Source: an uncultured Oscillospiraceae bacterium (GTDB lineage Bacteria > Bacillota > Clostridia > Oscillospirales > Acutalibacteraceae). From it: a stretch of 7,466 nt of DNA. The stretch covers positions 1-7,466 of the forward strand of contig CAJMBP010000069.1 of the NCBI GenBank assembly GCA_905211675.1, written 5' to 3'. The notes beneath the pieces were generated by a model. That model saw only the letters and a program-made list of their open reading frames with translations, was not told where the DNA came from and did no database searches. The translations under genes were made by a program, and so were the position numbers. Positions 6,413-7,466 of the stretch are shown one piece after another (within the stretch, counting starts at the first letter, position 1; each line of letters opens with the position of its first letter).

Positions 6413-7219
6413 ATGAAAAATAAAATTTTAAGGGCAATCGGCATATTTGCCGTAACCGTCGCATTAACCTTTTCTTTTGCGGCATGCGACGAGCAGAAAA
6501 AGGAAAACCACCCTGAACCTACCGAGCGATTTTTTGTAAATGACTTTGCCGGCGTTATGACCGAGGAAGATATAAATACAGTATATACAAAGGGCGCCGC
6601 TTTAAACGAGCAAACCACCGCACAGGCGGTTATTGTTACGGTGGAGAGCCTCGACGGAAAAGCGGCGGCAGATTATGCCTTGGAGCTCGGCAGACAATGG
6701 GGCGTAGGCGACAGCGAAAAGGATAACGGCATTGTTATTTTGTTTTCCGAGCAGGACCGCGAAATATACATTGCGGTAGGTTACGGCCTTGAGGGCGCTC
6801 TGCCCGACAGCAAAACCGGCCGCATAATTGACGCCTACGGTATTCCGTATTTTTCGAGCGACGAGTTTTCGACGGGCCTTGTCAATATTTATAACAGCAT
6901 TGTAAACGAAATATACATCGAATACGGTATAACGCCAGACGAAAACTATACTCCGATAGCGTTTTTGCCGCAGTCCGACGCCGAAGAAGAAATCTCGCTT
7001 TCCAAGGTTGCGCTTTCGTGGTTGGTGCTTATTATAATAGTTGCGTTGTATGTGGCAATATTCGGAAGACGGGGCGGCTTGTTTATATTCGGCGGTCCGC
7101 GGTTTTTCGGCGGAAACTTTAATAATCACGGCGGCTTCGGAGGCTCTTCGGGAGGCTTCGGCGGCTTTAGCGGCGGCGGAGGCTCGTTCGGCGGAGGCGG
7201 AGCAGGTCGTAAATTTTAA
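6413..7219 (+). CDS. TPM-domain (YgcG-like) membrane protein with glycine-rich C-terminal tail
   Basis: The 268-residue product has an N-terminal export signal (about 1-24) ending SFAAC, where C25 could be a lipoprotein cysteine, although phenylalanine at -3 is not ideal for a lipobox. A TPM domain follows (about 38-170), recognisable from FVNDFAGVMTEED (41-53), DNGIVILFSEQDREIYIAVG (104-123) and YGLEGALPDSKTGRIID (124-140). An acidic linker leads to a second hydrophobic segment (about 198-217), then GRRGG and a glycine/phenylalanine-rich tail (about 221-266) of the GGFGG/GGGGSFGGGG type usual in YgcG proteins. TPM domains have been proposed as phosphatases or as chaperone-like factors for membrane complexes; no catalytic role is certain. 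It begins 1 bp after the lemA stop with only a weak AGG-type ribosome site, so coupled translation is likely. It is the last gene before a probable terminator. Confidence 0.92.
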   Translation: MKNKILRAIGIFAVTVALTFSFAACDEQKKENHPEPTERFFVNDFAGVMTEEDINTVYTKGAALNEQTTAQAVIVTVESLDGKAAADYALELGRQWGVGDSEKDNGIVILFSEQDREIYIAVGYGLEGALPDSKTGRIIDAYGIPYFSSDEFSTGLVNIYNSIVNEIYIEYGITPDENYTPIAFLPQSDAEEEISLSKVALSWLVLIIIVALYVAIFGRRGGLFIFGGPRFFGGNFNNHGGFGGSSGGFGGFSGGGGSFGGGGAGRKF

Positions 7220-7261
7220 CGTTAACATTCCCCTTTAAATCAAGGGGAATGTTAATGTTTT
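7218..7261 (+). terminator. Probable intrinsic terminator after the TPM gene
   Basis: A long inverted repeat begins inside the TPM stop codon. The 12-bp perfect core TTAACATTCCCC (7222-7233) pairs with GGGGAATGTTAA (7244-7255). Including one G-T wobble and flanking pairs, the stem extends to about 18 bp (7218-7235 with 7242-7259), leaving a 6-nt loop (TAAATC). Only four T residues (7258-7261) follow, which is a poor U-tract, so termination may be incomplete. On the minus strand the far side is also T-rich (TTAAAATTT), so the structure could act in both directions. Confidence 0.75.
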
Positions 7262-7297
7262 GATAATAAACAATAAACTGTAAAGAGGCGGAAAGAT

Positions 7298-7466
7298 ATG
7301 TCTGAACAATTTAATAATAAAGATTACGGCGAATATTTTTCCGCTCTTGAAAAAAGCATTGAAAGAAGGTCGCAGTCAGAAAGTAAAGGTGCCAAACCTT
7401 TACAATCTGCCAAAAAGGTTCACGGCGGGGGTATCAGACTGCGCCCCTGGGTTTATGTTACGGCGG
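7298..7466 (+). CDS. Unidentified protein, 5' part only (runs off the window)
   Basis: An open frame of 56 codons starts with ATG at 7298 and is still open at the window end. AGAGGCGG, about 5 bases upstream (7284-7292), serves as the ribosome site. The visible N-terminus is polar and charged (MSEQFNNKDYGEYFSALEKS), with a serine/lysine/arginine-rich stretch (about 22-41), a GGG at 43-45 and then IRLRPWVYVTA (46-56). The basic residues followed by the onset of hydrophobic sequence suggest a cytoplasmic lead followed by a membrane segment just beyond the edge, as in many Gram-positive single-pass envelope proteins. That is inference; no family can be named. It lies 78 bp beyond the TPM gene, after the probable terminator, and may be expressed separately or by readthrough. 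Confidence 0.7.
   Translation, partial: MSEQFNNKDYGEYFSALEKSIERRSQSESKGAKPLQSAKKVHGGGIRLRPWVYVTA

Noticed and set aside
7120..7205. Repetitive GGC/GGA-rich DNA near the end of the TPM gene
   Set aside because: It is the coding sequence of the glycine-rich tail, with imperfect codon-level repeats, rather than a separate DNA repeat element or CRISPR-like array.
6602..7228. Minus-strand open frame (208 codons) opposite the TPM gene
   Set aside because: It mirrors the TPM gene, including an Ala/Ser-rich start produced by the glycine-rich tail, and has no supporting motif. The plus-strand gene explains the region.

Overview
The window holds seven complete protein genes and the start of an eighth, arranged as two divergent transcription units. 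It looks like a chromosomal segment from a Gram-positive, Firmicutes-type bacterium, probably of class Clostridia and possibly the Oscillospirales/Ruminococcaceae side. This rests on the mnmE-mnmG-rsmG order, the strong AGGAGG-type ribosome binding sites, the medium-GC genes with AT-rich intergenic DNA, and a regulator-aminotransferase pair that resembles Bacillus subtilis alaR-alaT. The exact lineage cannot be fixed from the sequence alone. No rRNA, tRNA, CRISPR array, insertion sequence, phage gene or other mobile element was seen.

The left half (positions 55-4031, minus strand) is the tRNA/rRNA modification operon mnmE-mnmG-rsmG. MnmE and MnmG act as one complex that modifies the wobble uridine (U34) of certain tRNAs. 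RsmG methylates a guanosine in the 530 loop of 16S rRNA. The genes are 9 and 17 bp apart, and a promoter just upstream of mnmE fits the whole unit. In many Firmicutes this trio follows rnpA-yidC-jag; here it is preceded by a divergent gene, so the usual upstream neighbours are absent.

The middle (4032-4187) is a short AT-rich intergenic region with two back-to-back sigma-70-type promoters. The rightward one is a perfect consensus (TTGACA, 17 bp, TATAAT). A perfect 19-bp palindrome covers its -10 element and likely start site, and is a candidate operator for the regulator encoded just downstream.

The right half (4188-7219, plus strand) is a tightly packed run of four genes: an Lrp/AsnC-family regulator, a PLP-dependent class I aminotransferase (4-bp overlap), a LemA-family membrane protein (2 bp later) and a TPM-domain (YgcG-like) membrane protein with a glycine-rich tail (1 bp later). 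A long inverted repeat after the last gene probably ends the transcript. The first two genes suggest amino-acid-responsive control of a transaminase, most likely for alanine. LemA plus TPM is a recurring envelope gene pair of unclear function. A further gene starts at 7298 and runs off the end; its product is not recognised.

Most of this is well-known housekeeping content, and I see no convincing new defence, mobile or biosynthetic system. The points most worth a second look are the promoter palindrome, the joining of lemA-TPM to an amino-acid regulon, the topology of the TPM protein, and the unidentified gene at the right edge.
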